Source: a virus
IMG/VR virus record: IMGVR_UViG_3300048111_000055
Coordinates: 1-35,876 of that record
Strand: one strand, 5' to 3'
DNA: 35,876 nt
The notes under the pieces were generated by a model, which did no database searches, was not told the DNA's origin, and was given only the letters and a program-made list of their open reading frames with translations. Both the position numbers and the translations under genes were made by a program. This document shows, one piece after another, positions 20,082 through 28,946 of the stretch. Each line of letters starts with the position of its first letter. The stretch's first letter is position 1.

Positions 20082-21590
20082 TTAAAATTCTTCGTCTTCA
20101 TTACCTGTTTCTGCATTGGCTTCGGTTGCGATTTGTTTCAGGATATTCTCAACCTCATCCTCTTGCATTTGTAATACATTTTTCCAAACCCATTCTTTAG
20201 AAAAGTACTCACCAACATATTGAGATACTTGATCCATAGTCTGTAGACGTTCACGTAGAACCTCTGCTTCTTTGAGTTCAGAGAAGTGGTTGTCACGGAT
20301 AAAGTCAACCGTGACATCATTCTTCCACTCTTCCCAATCCTGTTCAGTGATAATACCTTTGAGGATTAGTTGTTTCTTTAGAATATGTAGGAACAGATTA
20401 GAGAAACGTTTTCTCAGTCTGTCAATAAACTTCTGGAACTTAACTTCGTCTCGGTTGATCTCTGTTGCACGACCCAAAGAGAACTGTGCCTCTTGTTCTA
20501 GACGTGAAAGAGGTACGTTCAACGCACGATACAATCTCTTCTGGAAGTAGATGATATCATCAATCTGTCCAAGGTTCTCACCGCCAGGCAGTGTAGAGAT
20601 CTCTGTACCACGACCACCTTCTTTACGTGGTAACCAGAAGTCTTCCAACATAGACATATGTTTACGGTCATCTTTCAATTGACCTGTGTTCGCATCGTAG
20701 ACCAACTTGTTACGATAACGAGACATGATGTCTTTCATGTGTTTCTCTGCCTTCTGTGTAGGCAAGTTACCGACATCTATGTAAAAGATTCTACGTTCAG
20801 GCGCACGTGCGAGACGGTAGATTACCAACGAATCTTCCATCATACGCAATTGGTTAATTGGTTTGATTGCCTTGTGTAGGAAAGATACTACACGTTTTCT
20901 AGAAGGATCTAATAGACCAGATGTAACATAGGATACTGAATCTGGACTTAGTCTAACACCAGACTGCGCTCCTGCTTTCTCTTGATAGATATAGAACTCA
21001 TCTGTTCTATCTACAATTTTTGCGCCTGTCTTAGGATCTTTCTTATACTTAACTTCTCGAACCTTACGCATTTTAGCTGCATCAATGGGACGAATCTCTT
21101 GGATACCCATCTTTGCGTTTGACTCGTTCACGACCAAGTGATGGTACAAACGACCATCTACATACCATGAACGGAAAATATCGTGACCTAATTCGTTGAA
21201 GTTCAACATACCACATATGGCATCAAACTCTTCAACCATTAGTTTTTTGATTTTGTCTGATGTCTTAACGTTATCGAGATCGAGTTCTACAGGTGCTTCC
21301 ATTTCGGAACCAGACACCGACTCGTTTACAATATCTTCGATAGCTGCATCGACTTCAGGATGTTGTGCAACACCCCTATACTTTTGAATCTGTTGGGTAT
21401 TATCCTTCGCATCCGCACCATCCATATCGATGTACGAACCAAAGTGTGACCCTGAGGCTGTGACGTATCCAGCACCATCGGGATCTGCCGTTGGTACAAT
21501 AGACTGAAGTTTTTCCTTTTCTTTCGGTTGGTTTGTTGTTCTTTTGATCTCAAATCCAAAGAGTTTTAAACCGTTATTCTCGTCCGCCAT
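20082..21590 (-). CDS. 20: Portal vertex protein gp20
   Basis: gp20 forms the dodecameric portal through which DNA is packed. The 502 aa (T4: 524) show conserved core segments such as RYRNKLVYDANTGQLKDDRK, FWLPRKEGGRGTEISTLPGG and LEQEAQFSLGRATEINRDE, which are the most conserved parts of T4-like portals. ATG 21590 has GAGG 9 bases upstream. It follows a hairpin terminator (21621-21643) that ends the 18-19 unit, but no exact late promoter was found in front of it. Confidence 0.97.
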   Translation of the reverse strand: MADENNGLKLFGFEIKRTTNQPKEKEKLQSIVPTADPDGAGYVTASGSHFGSYIDMDGADAKDNTQQIQKYRGVAQHPEVDAAIEDIVNESVSGSEMEAPVELDLDNVKTSDKIKKLMVEEFDAICGMLNFNELGHDIFRSWYVDGRLYHHLVVNESNAKMGIQEIRPIDAAKMRKVREVKYKKDPKTGAKIVDRTDEFYIYQEKAGAQSGVRLSPDSVSYVTSGLLDPSRKRVVSFLHKAIKPINQLRMMEDSLVIYRLARAPERRIFYIDVGNLPTQKAEKHMKDIMSRYRNKLVYDANTGQLKDDRKHMSMLEDFWLPRKEGGRGTEISTLPGGENLGQIDDIIYFQKRLYRALNVPLSRLEQEAQFSLGRATEINRDEVKFQKFIDRLRKRFSNLFLHILKKQLILKGIITEQDWEEWKNDVTVDFIRDNHFSELKEAEVLRERLQTMDQVSQYVGEYFSKEWVWKNVLQMQEDEVENILKQIATEANAETGNEDEEF

Positions 21591-21620
21591 TTAAATTCCT
21601 CAAAACCTTAATAGTAAAAT

Positions 21621-21643
21621 GAAAGGGGGAAAATCCCCCCTTC
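21621..21643 (-). terminator. Hairpin terminator after tail-tube gene 19
   Basis: On the minus strand a stem of about 9 bp (GAAGGGGGG pairing with CCCCCTTTC, including one G-T pair) closes a small A/T loop and is followed by a T-rich stretch (ATTTTACTATT). It lies 22 bases after the stop of gene 19. Confidence 0.8.
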
Positions 21644-21664
21644 CATTCATTACTTATACTAGAA

Positions 21665-22192
21665 TTAACTAGTAGTATTTGACTCCCAGTATTGGATAGC
21701 AAATTCTACAGTAAATTCTTCGATTGCATCATTAGTCTCGTAAGACAATGCAATCTCCCCTACGTTAACAGGGAAACAACCACGGAAGTTGTATGTTTTC
21801 AATACATCTCCATTGCGGTCAAGTTGATCAACGGATAGATCCGCTTCGTAATCTACAGGGTTAGACAAACCAGTATTCGCAGCGTGTGCGTTGATACCGT
21901 TCATCCAACGTTCCATAGCATCACGAACACTGAAATCAGTATCGTTGATGATTGTTACAGTCCAGTTCTGGAAGGTACGATCGCCAGCAATCTTCAATTG
22001 GCGTCCACGGAACGGTACGTTTACCAATGCCATTTCTGACACAGGTAACTGCGCTGTCTTACACAAGAATGATGATAGTTCTACATCACCACCAGCATAA
22101 GCAGGGAAGTTCAATGTTGCCTTGAAGAGATTGGGGCGTGCGCCTCCACCACGGAGTTTTGACTTAAAGTCATCTACACCTAATACAGCCAT
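21665..22192 (-). CDS. 19: Tail tube protein gp19
   Basis: gp19 hexamers stack into the inner tube of the contractile tail. The 175 aa (T4: 163) show the family pattern: DDFKSKLRGGGARPNLFKAT at the N-terminus, FLCKTAQLPVSEMALVNVPF, RTFQNWTVTIINDTDF and the terminal strands YNFRGCFPVNVGEIALSYE. ATG 22192 has AGGAG 7 bases upstream. It is co-transcribed with 18, 13 bases away, and a terminator follows. Order 18-19 is as in T4. Confidence 0.97.
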   Translation of the reverse strand: MAVLGVDDFKSKLRGGGARPNLFKATLNFPAYAGGDVELSSFLCKTAQLPVSEMALVNVPFRGRQLKIAGDRTFQNWTVTIINDTDFSVRDAMERWMNGINAHAANTGLSNPVDYEADLSVDQLDRNGDVLKTYNFRGCFPVNVGEIALSYETNDAIEEFTVEFAIQYWESNTTS

Positions 22193-22205
22193 TTTCTATC
22201 TCCTC

Positions 22206-24023
22206 TTATACCGTGCCAACTACTTCTTCAAACTCAACACCAGTTCTAACTGCAACGAAGTTCAACGTTACGAAGTTAATAGAACGAGCGGGTTTGATGA
22301 AGATTGAAGCGATAAATTCATTTCTATCAATGACTGCTGGTGTGTTATTTGTTTCGTCACAAACGACACGGAAGTCAGTGATACCTCTTCGACCCTGTAC
22401 TTCACGAAGTAAAGGTTCTACGATGTTTGTAAATTCAGCACGAGTAAACTCATCATTGAACTCAAACATTACGTTCTTAGCAGCTAAGGCGATTTGTCTT
22501 TCTAGTACAAGGAACAATCTACGAACGTTGATTCGGTCGAATGCACTTGGACGACTTTCGAAAGTTTTATCACCAAATAGGATAACACCACTGCCTGGAA
22601 TATTGGCGATTGGGTTAATGCCTGCTTTATACAGAGTATCTCTCTCTGATTTGTTAGGGTTAGATAAAATGTCTGTTACACCCAAGTAGTTACCTCGTCT
22701 CTGACCAGCAGGAGAGAACCAAGGTGCAGCTACTGCATCAGTACCAGCGAATAGACCAGCAGTTGATGAGTTAGCAGGGATGTTAACATACACATCGTTG
22801 TACTTGTCATATACCTTCAAGAAGTTATTATCAACAACTAGGTATGATGATCGGGTACAACCACTCGCAAACGAAGTAGTGCCAGTTACAGGAGTTGATC
22901 CTGTGATAGCAGCTCTATCGGGGGAAGTAGTTACAACACAATCTTGACGACCTTTAGCGATAGAAACAAGATCATTTACAACGGTGTTACCGTCAGTCTT
23001 GTTAGGATGCAAAGGTGCGATTAACATATCGACTTGTACAGTTTCAGTATCTTCGAACAGATCAAAACCAGTAGCGTATTCAGAAGTGCCGATAGCACCA
23101 CCGTCTGTACCACCACCTAGTTTAACCTTAGACTTAGCGTCACTCCAATCAGTACCACCTTGTGACGGTATGAAAGCGTGAGAGTAGTCTTCAGCTGAAT
23201 CAACAGTAGGTTCTGCGCCAAACTTTGCTGCGAAGTTATTGTGAGTTGATCCAAACGCAGAGTCATCCCCAAAGTATGGGTTATAGACATAGTTAGACTG
23301 ATTGTTGATTACGTCACTGATGTAGTTCGGTGCGCCGTCTGTAGACTTAGCGCCTTTCAACATAGATACATGTGGGAAAGTTTCAAGAACTGTACCAACA
23401 GTACCAGAGATAGCACCAGTACGGTCAACTACCGCAACGTGTATCTCATCGTTAGCACCACTAGAGTTTAGGTTTGACAGGTGAGGTGAAGTGCCTGGAG
23501 CCTGATCAAACTGACCAGCATAAGACCATGCATCAAAGAAGTCAGCACTAGTGTCTGAATCTGTACCAGCAGGACAGAATGATACTTCAATAGCATCACC
23601 TAAAGCACCAGCGTATCTAGATACAAATGATCCAGTTTTGTTGGTGTTAGCGGTTCCTAATGTCAGTGTGTCGAAATGTGATTTATTCTTAATTAATACT
23701 TGTTCACCATCAGACTCTTGATAAGATTCTAATATGTAAGAAGACGAGGAATTAACTGCGCCGTCGCCCACTTCACGAACAACGTAGAGTGAACTTGAGT
23801 ATCGTAAGAAAGAAGCTGCGGACAAAAAGTCCACATTATTTGATGTGTCGGGTGAGCCAAAGACACTAACTAGACCAGTTTCATCTGCTACTAGTGTGCG
23901 TTCTTGTACAGGCCCCCAACGAAAATTCCCTACAAAGGCGCCAGTTGATGACGTAACACTGGGTACTACACCAGTGAGATCAATCTCTTTGACTACAATT
24001 GCGGGAGAAGCTGATGTTGCCAT
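22206..24023 (-). CDS. 18: Tail sheath protein gp18
   Basis: gp18 makes the contractile sheath around the tube. The 605 aa (T4: 659) open with the N-terminal arm SPAIVVKEIDLTGVVPSV and end with the well-conserved C-terminal domain: RRLFLVLERQIALAAKNVMFEF, EPLLREVQGRRGITDF and IKPARSINFVTLNFVAVRTG. The middle domains are variable, rich in Ser, Thr and Gly. ATG 24023 has AAAGGAAAA upstream and a late promoter lies at 24091-24098. Confidence 0.97.
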   Translation of the reverse strand: MATSASPAIVVKEIDLTGVVPSVTSSTGAFVGNFRWGPVQERTLVADETGLVSVFGSPDTSNNVDFLSAASFLRYSSSLYVVREVGDGAVNSSSSYILESYQESDGEQVLIKNKSHFDTLTLGTANTNKTGSFVSRYAGALGDAIEVSFCPAGTDSDTSADFFDAWSYAGQFDQAPGTSPHLSNLNSSGANDEIHVAVVDRTGAISGTVGTVLETFPHVSMLKGAKSTDGAPNYISDVINNQSNYVYNPYFGDDSAFGSTHNNFAAKFGAEPTVDSAEDYSHAFIPSQGGTDWSDAKSKVKLGGGTDGGAIGTSEYATGFDLFEDTETVQVDMLIAPLHPNKTDGNTVVNDLVSIAKGRQDCVVTTSPDRAAITGSTPVTGTTSFASGCTRSSYLVVDNNFLKVYDKYNDVYVNIPANSSTAGLFAGTDAVAAPWFSPAGQRRGNYLGVTDILSNPNKSERDTLYKAGINPIANIPGSGVILFGDKTFESRPSAFDRINVRRLFLVLERQIALAAKNVMFEFNDEFTRAEFTNIVEPLLREVQGRRGITDFRVVCDETNNTPAVIDRNEFIASIFIKPARSINFVTLNFVAVRTGVEFEEVVGTV

Positions 24024-24090
24024 AACTTTTTCCTTTTTATCGGTTGCGAATTATAAGTGTACATTATACGGATTTTTTCTTCAATACCTT

Positions 24091-24098
24091 TATTTATA
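24091..24098 (-). promoter_or_regulatory. T4-type late promoter for genes 18 and 19
   Basis: An exact TATAAATA on the minus strand in the gap between 17 (ending at 24111) and 18, 68 bases before ATG 24023. It lets sheath and tube be made in larger amounts than the terminase genes upstream. Confidence 0.78.
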
Positions 24099-24110
24099 CT
24101 TTAAAGATTT

Positions 24111-25748
24111 TCAGTCCCATTCGTGTACACCTACCTCACCTTGTAAACGTTCTAACCACTCTGTCATATCTTCGTCTGGTCGCATCTGTTGTTCTTCCAT
24201 TTCGATGTGTTCTGATCCATCATCAATGAATCCAGCTGGAGGCACATCATTCTCGATTGCCAACATCTTCTCTTCAAACATCATCTGTTTGAGGTTGATA
24301 TCTGTCATGTCAGCAAAGAACTGAGTTGATACAAAGTATCCGAACATAACTAGATTCATCATCAAGTCATCATGGTTACCGTCAGATGCCTCGTAGGATT
24401 GACCCTTACCTACGAATGTACTGATTTCCATGATTGTGTTCTCGTCCATTATCTCTAGTTTGCCTTCCTCAAGTATATCCTTGATGGCGGTACAACCAAG
24501 ACGTTTACTCTTGCGAGTCATCTCGATACCGATAGAGTTTGCTTTTACTGCGGATGATACGAATACATTCTCATATTCTAGATCATAATACAGACCGTTA
24601 CAAACAACCGTACCTTGGTCATTCGACTCAATTACCACATATGCTTCGTTGTAGAGAGTGGAATACTTATATATAATATTAGGAAAAAGCACAGGCGATA
24701 TAGAATTATTGCGATAGACGGCAACCTGTTTAAATGGTTTCGTGCTAATGTCGATTACGTTAAACGTAGAATAGTCCTGTCCTCTTCCCTTCGATACATC
24801 GACACAGACAAGGTATTCATGTCCTTTTTGTGGTTTATCGTAAACTAGGAAGTCCCCACCATTGAGGTATTCGATAGGTGGTTTTGCACGTAGGGATAAT
24901 AATGTTTCTGCGTTGATTAATGTATCACCTGTTCCAAAGAAGGTGTTACCAAATTCTTGATCGAACTGTAGTTGTGACGTGTTCGCAACTGTTTGACGCT
25001 TCCACTCCTCATCTCGGCCTGGCACATCATGCCAGTTTACCTCAAAGGGTTTGAACTCGTTTACTCCTTGCTTTGCTCCAGTCCAGATTTTCTCGAATGG
25101 ATTCCCAATGCCGTTCGCAGTGGAGGTAATAATGACTTTAGTTTCTCGACCAGCCGACACGACAGGATATGTGGAAGTGTAGAATTCATTTGCTCTTTCC
25201 ACAAAAGCGAACTCATCAAGAAACAGGAGGTTGACAGACATACCACGAATAGAACTGCCTGAGGTGGCAGCCGCAATAATTCTAGAGTTATTACTAAACT
25301 CAATACTACCTTTATTGAGTGCTTTACAACCTGGCTGTAAAAAGAACGGTAAGTTTTCCAATGCGAGCGTAACACGACCTAACATCTCCCTTGCAGTTGC
25401 GCCCTTATTGGCGAGAACTGCGATTGTTTTTTCGGGATGGAATATCGCATACCATAGAATATACACTACAGACGAAATACTCTTCCCAGATTGACGGCAG
25501 GCAAGTACTACGCAGAAGCGGTTATCGTTGAAATGATTGAACATCTTCTCTTGATATGGATACAAGTTAAAGTTAACCAGTCCGTCATCAAGTGAGATAA
25601 TCTTTACGTAGGTTCTTGCAAAATACGCTGGGTCATTCATACACTTAGCGTATTCTTTTACCGACTCCTCAGTCCATTCCTCCGCAACACCATCCTTCTT
25701 TACGTTGGGATTGCCGAGGTAACTATTCTTTTCCGCTGGGTTCAACAT
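24111..25748 (-). CDS. 17: Terminase large subunit gp17 (ATPase/nuclease)
   Basis: gp17 packs DNA into the prohead and cuts it at headful length. The 545 aa (T4: 610) show Walker A-like ACRQSGKS near residue 85, Walker B LLFLDEFAF with the catalytic Glu, coupling motif STANG, and the C-terminal nuclease residues (VCVDVSKGRGQDYS and SDGNHDDLMM). ATG 25748 is chosen; a TTG lies directly in front of it. The start overlaps gene 16 by 26 bases. Confidence 0.98.
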   Translation of the reverse strand: MLNPAEKNSYLGNPNVKKDGVAEEWTEESVKEYAKCMNDPAYFARTYVKIISLDDGLVNFNLYPYQEKMFNHFNDNRFCVVLACRQSGKSISSVVYILWYAIFHPEKTIAVLANKGATAREMLGRVTLALENLPFFLQPGCKALNKGSIEFSNNSRIIAAATSGSSIRGMSVNLLFLDEFAFVERANEFYTSTYPVVSAGRETKVIITSTANGIGNPFEKIWTGAKQGVNEFKPFEVNWHDVPGRDEEWKRQTVANTSQLQFDQEFGNTFFGTGDTLINAETLLSLRAKPPIEYLNGGDFLVYDKPQKGHEYLVCVDVSKGRGQDYSTFNVIDISTKPFKQVAVYRNNSISPVLFPNIIYKYSTLYNEAYVVIESNDQGTVVCNGLYYDLEYENVFVSSAVKANSIGIEMTRKSKRLGCTAIKDILEEGKLEIMDENTIMEISTFVGKGQSYEASDGNHDDLMMNLVMFGYFVSTQFFADMTDINLKQMMFEEKMLAIENDVPPAGFIDDGSEHIEMEEQQMRPDEDMTEWLERLQGEVGVHEWD

Positions 25749-26079
25749 CAATCACTTTTTCCTCATCACGTAGTATTCGCTGAAGGTCAGCAGTAGAACC
25801 TATAAACACATTGTTGTTGGTGGTGCCACCATCTTGACCAATCTGTTTGGGTTCTTGTTTAATGTCCTTGTTCTTCTTATTCAAGTCCATCAACTTATCG
25901 TTCACGTCCGAGATGTTTTTGATCATCCCAGATAATACTTCGAATGCACGAGGGTGTTCCGACTCTCGTGCCACTTCGATCATGAGTTCCAACGACTCCC
26001 TACCCTTCTCGATTAACTCGTAGTAGGTGTCTCTTGAATATTCATAATCGGTATTAACATTTTTGTTGTCATCTGTCAT
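25723..26079 (-). CDS. 16: Terminase small subunit gp16
   Basis: gp16 recognises DNA and regulates gp17 for packaging. The 118 aa (T4: 164) have the central helical segment (ESLELMIEVARESEHPRAFEV) typical of T4-like small terminases, where two antiparallel helices form the oligomer core, and a C-terminal part that ends inside gene 17. ATG 26079 overlaps the gp15 stop (ATGA). It lies directly in front of 17, as in T4. Confidence 0.92.
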   Translation of the reverse strand: MTDDNKNVNTDYEYSRDTYYELIEKGRESLELMIEVARESEHPRAFEVLSGMIKNISDVNDKLMDLNKKNKDIKQEPKQIGQDGGTTNNNVFIGSTADLQRILRDEEKVIDVEPSGKE

Positions 26080-26858
26080 TCTGCTTCACTGTCAAGGCTT
26101 GTTACATTAAATCCAAAGTCATCATCTGGACTTACATTAGATGGTGTAGGTGTTATATTTATCCCACTTGCAAATAGGTCACTATCTTGTGGGCCTTCAT
26201 TCATTAGGAAGAAGTTTGTATTCACTTCTCTAATGATAGGCGCATCTTTGTCTGGGCCATAGAAAGACACTTTCATCTCGAAGTCTAGTGTATAGAGAAT
26301 GGTACGTCTTTGACCTACCGATCCTTCGAAGTCGTCCGAGAATGTAACACCGTTCAATATGATGGGGGTGTCTTCTGTAATCTCTGAGTAATCAGCAAAC
26401 GGTTTAACCGATACTGTGTACTGGGGATTGAAATATGGTATGACCTGTTCCACGATCTGTAGTGCATCGTCTTGTGACTTGGCATATACGTTCAACTGGA
26501 AACCAATTGTATATGGAACAGATGTATAAAATCTTTTCTTTTTGGTATTGTCTGTGGCAGACCGTGTAAACTTATTTACCTTGGGTAACTGTCTCTCTGG
26601 ATCGTATGCAATGTTTGTAATCTCGAAAGACATACGTGGGAGTTTCATTGCAACTCTACGTTCCGCTTCCTCTCCCTTTGCCATCTCTGCGAGACGATCA
26701 ATAAATGATCTACGTGGAGCATACGACAACGGAACCTTGACCTGAGATATTGTTGCGCCCGAAGAGTTCTGTCTCAACACGTGTATGTTATTGAACATAG
26801 AACCGAATACCGATACGGCAGTTCTTACTCTCTTGTTATAAAACCAAGTACCAAACAT
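26076..26858 (-). CDS. 15: Tail sheath stabiliser / completion protein gp15
   Basis: gp15 caps the tail and joins it to the neck. The 260 aa (T4: 272) open with the characteristic MFGTWFYNKRVRTAVSVFG and continue with SMFNNIHVLRQNSSG and VKVPLSYAPRRSFIDRL, which is the same order of features as in T4. ATG 26858 overlaps the gp14 stop as TAATG. The C-terminal tail (residues 230-260) is acidic and variable. Confidence 0.95.
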   Translation of the reverse strand: MFGTWFYNKRVRTAVSVFGSMFNNIHVLRQNSSGATISQVKVPLSYAPRRSFIDRLAEMAKGEEAERRVAMKLPRMSFEITNIAYDPERQLPKVNKFTRSATDNTKKKRFYTSVPYTIGFQLNVYAKSQDDALQIVEQVIPYFNPQYTVSVKPFADYSEITEDTPIILNGVTFSDDFEGSVGQRRTILYTLDFEMKVSFYGPDKDAPIIREVNTNFFLMNEGPQDSDLFASGINITPTPSNVSPDDDFGFNVTSLDSEAE

Positions 26859-28945
26859 TAGAACATATCTCCGAATGGGTTAGACTCTGAGAAGTCTAAG
26901 AAGTCTGCCTCAAAATCATCAAATACTTTATTCTGTGCAGTAGGTTGTATTTCCTGTAGATCTTCTACAAGTTTAGGAACCCACTGAGCGTTAGATGATG
27001 CACCGACTACAGATCTCGATGTTGAGAATGTTTTGAATGTACCATCAGTACTACCAACATGAGCGAGTTGAAGTATGCGGTCACTATCTGACCAACGAGT
27101 AACTTCACCTTTAATCGTATAACTTGCGTTGGTTTGGGTAACAGTCTCTCCGATCAAGAAGTCAGATGAATCTAAGTTTTCGGCTGTAGTAACTGTAGGC
27201 AGATCAGAATAAAATGAACCAGAGTCAACTATATTTACAGATGTGACAACACCATCTGTTATGTTGGTCGTCAACACCGCAGTAGACCCTTCAAAATGTT
27301 CTAGTAGGGCAGTATTAGAGTTACTATCAAATGCGGAAACCACTTCAGTGAATGACGTTACTGGAGCAGGTTGCGATGAAACAATAATGTTTCCGACCAT
27401 GTTCTCATGACCACCTACAGTACATTGATAGGTGTAAGTTCCTGTCGCAGAAGGTGTGAATGTTGTCGTTCCACCTGTCTCTGTCACCAGAACATTGTTC
27501 CCATCATCTTTTATCTCAACAGGGTGACCACCAGAATTGTTCTGTAGGACTAATGTATCTCCATTGATGATATTGATATCGGGATCAGTAAGATCTGTGA
27601 TTTCACCGTTTCGGTCAGACTGACTCGCATCAAAGGTATAATCACTACCATCACCACTAGCAATAGTTAGAGTATACGATTGTGTAGTGTGAGTTGTCGT
27701 AGATGTTCTTCCGTCAAATATGTCAGCTTTACTTCCAGCTAACGCACGGAACTCATCGATTTTGCCTAAAAAACCAGAATAAGAAACTCCACCGACTGTA
27801 CGTGGCGATTCCGAACCTAATGAAACCGTGTTGGAAGTAATTAATGATAGGTTTCTAGTCGTGTCACTATCTAAAATTTGTGTGCCGTCTAAGAAAGCGT
27901 ATATGCGACTATTTGTACCAGAACCATTACTATCAAAACCAATAACTAAGTGATGCCAAGTATCATTCGTAAGACTAGCATTAGTTAAAATATTTGCATC
28001 TGGTTCACCAGATAAAGGTTCCCTGAAAGAATATGATATCCTACTTTGATCATCTATACCCCAAGTCATTATATTAGGATCGATGGAGTTAGTACCAGCA
28101 ACAGTCATGAACGACTGATATTGACCATTTGTGGGAACCGAAAGTTGACGTAAAAAAAGTTCGACCGTACCGTTATCACTAGCAAATAAGAAATTCTGGG
28201 TAAAACCTCTATCTAGATTTGACGATAAGGAGTTTTGTCCAAACTTAGCAGTAGTCTGAGGCGCAGTGAGTGTTACTGTTGGTGCCGTTACATAACCCTT
28301 ACCACCTTTGACAATATCAACCTGACGTACACCACCAGTAACAGGATTAAGGTTTTGAATATTCATCTCTAGAGTGTTTTCTGAAGACGGTTCCATTGTG
28401 ACTTTATACTGGTAAGCACCTTCATACTCAATTTGATCAATAGATGCAATGTTAGTATCAAAGTCTTCGTCACTATATTCAAACAACTCACACTGCATTC
28501 GGAATACAGGTAGTTGACTCAGTTGATAGAACGGAGTCTCGGTCTCTACCTTCATTACCTCAAACATAGAGTTTGACATCGGTAGGTAAATCACATCACC
28601 TTCACGTGGACGGAAACCAACCTCTGCTAGGTTGTCGCCAATTAGTTTCTTCCAACGTCTACGTGCAAATACGAATGTTGCCTGATCACGCAATTCGATA
28701 CCAAATTTAGTGAACAGGTCACCCTCTCCATCGAACCCTTCGGTATTCTCGATGTAAGTCTCGATCTTGTACGCATCAGTAAATCGTGAAGGAACATCAT
28801 CAGCAAAGATTTTATCCTTGTTGACAATTTCACGTGGGATGTAGTATACGTCCTCACCATAGAACTTCAGAGACTCGATTACGAGATCTTCGTAAAGACT
28901 TTGTTCGGATCGTACCTTTTTGCTGATATACGGATTTGTTGCCAT
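26858..28945 (-). CDS. 14: Neck protein gp14 with LamG-like and cupredoxin-like insertions
   Basis: The first about 200 residues (PYISKKVRSEQSLYEDLVIES, RRRWKKLIGDNLAEVGFRPREGD) and the last about 50 (KVFDDFEADFLDFSESNPFGD) are those of the T4-type head-completion protein gp14, which is only 256 aa in T4. Between them are about 440 extra residues: a concanavalin/LamG-like beta-sandwich (about 228-411, with DTWHHLVIGFD and KIDEFRAL) and a cupredoxin-like domain (about 422-524) with all four type-1 copper ligands in order, H474, C508, H513 and M516. Short flanking motifs IVKGGKGYVTAPTV (211-224) and IVDSGSFYSDLPTV (572-585) are repeats of each other. The frame is continuous and shows no sign of frameshift. 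Confidence 0.93.
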   Translation of the reverse strand: MATNPYISKKVRSEQSLYEDLVIESLKFYGEDVYYIPREIVNKDKIFADDVPSRFTDAYKIETYIENTEGFDGEGDLFTKFGIELRDQATFVFARRRWKKLIGDNLAEVGFRPREGDVIYLPMSNSMFEVMKVETETPFYQLSQLPVFRMQCELFEYSDEDFDTNIASIDQIEYEGAYQYKVTMEPSSENTLEMNIQNLNPVTGGVRQVDIVKGGKGYVTAPTVTLTAPQTTAKFGQNSLSSNLDRGFTQNFLFASDNGTVELFLRQLSVPTNGQYQSFMTVAGTNSIDPNIMTWGIDDQSRISYSFREPLSGEPDANILTNASLTNDTWHHLVIGFDSNGSGTNSRIYAFLDGTQILDSDTTRNLSLITSNTVSLGSESPRTVGGVSYSGFLGKIDEFRALAGSKADIFDGRTSTTTHTTQSYTLTIASGDGSDYTFDASQSDRNGEITDLTDPDINIINGDTLVLQNNSGGHPVEIKDDGNNVLVTETGGTTTFTPSATGTYTYQCTVGGHENMVGNIIVSSQPAPVTSFTEVVSAFDSNSNTALLEHFEGSTAVLTTNITDGVVTSVNIVDSGSFYSDLPTVTTAENLDSSDFLIGETVTQTNASYTIKGEVTRWSDSDRILQLAHVGSTDGTFKTFSTSRSVVGASSNAQWVPKLVEDLQEIQPTAQNKVFDDFEADFLDFSESNPFGDMF

Positions 28946-28946
28946 A

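Noticed and set aside
21651-21658. TATAAGTA on the minus strand in front of portal gene 20, as a late promoter
   Set aside because: One mismatch, and the terminator hairpin at 21621-21643 would lie directly after the start site, before gene 20.
22213-22689. Plus-strand open frame of 158 codons opposite gene 18
   Set aside because: It is an antisense shadow of the conserved C-terminal domain of the tail sheath protein, with no start signal.
23845-24324. Plus-strand open frame of 159 codons across the start of the sheath gene and the end of the terminase gene
   Set aside because: It runs antisense to two certain genes, crosses the late promoter gap, has no ribosome-binding site and no recognisable protein pattern.
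28642-28860. Minus-strand alternative frame of 72 codons within gene 14
   Set aside because: It lies inside the conserved gp14 N-terminal domain in another frame and has no ribosome-binding site.
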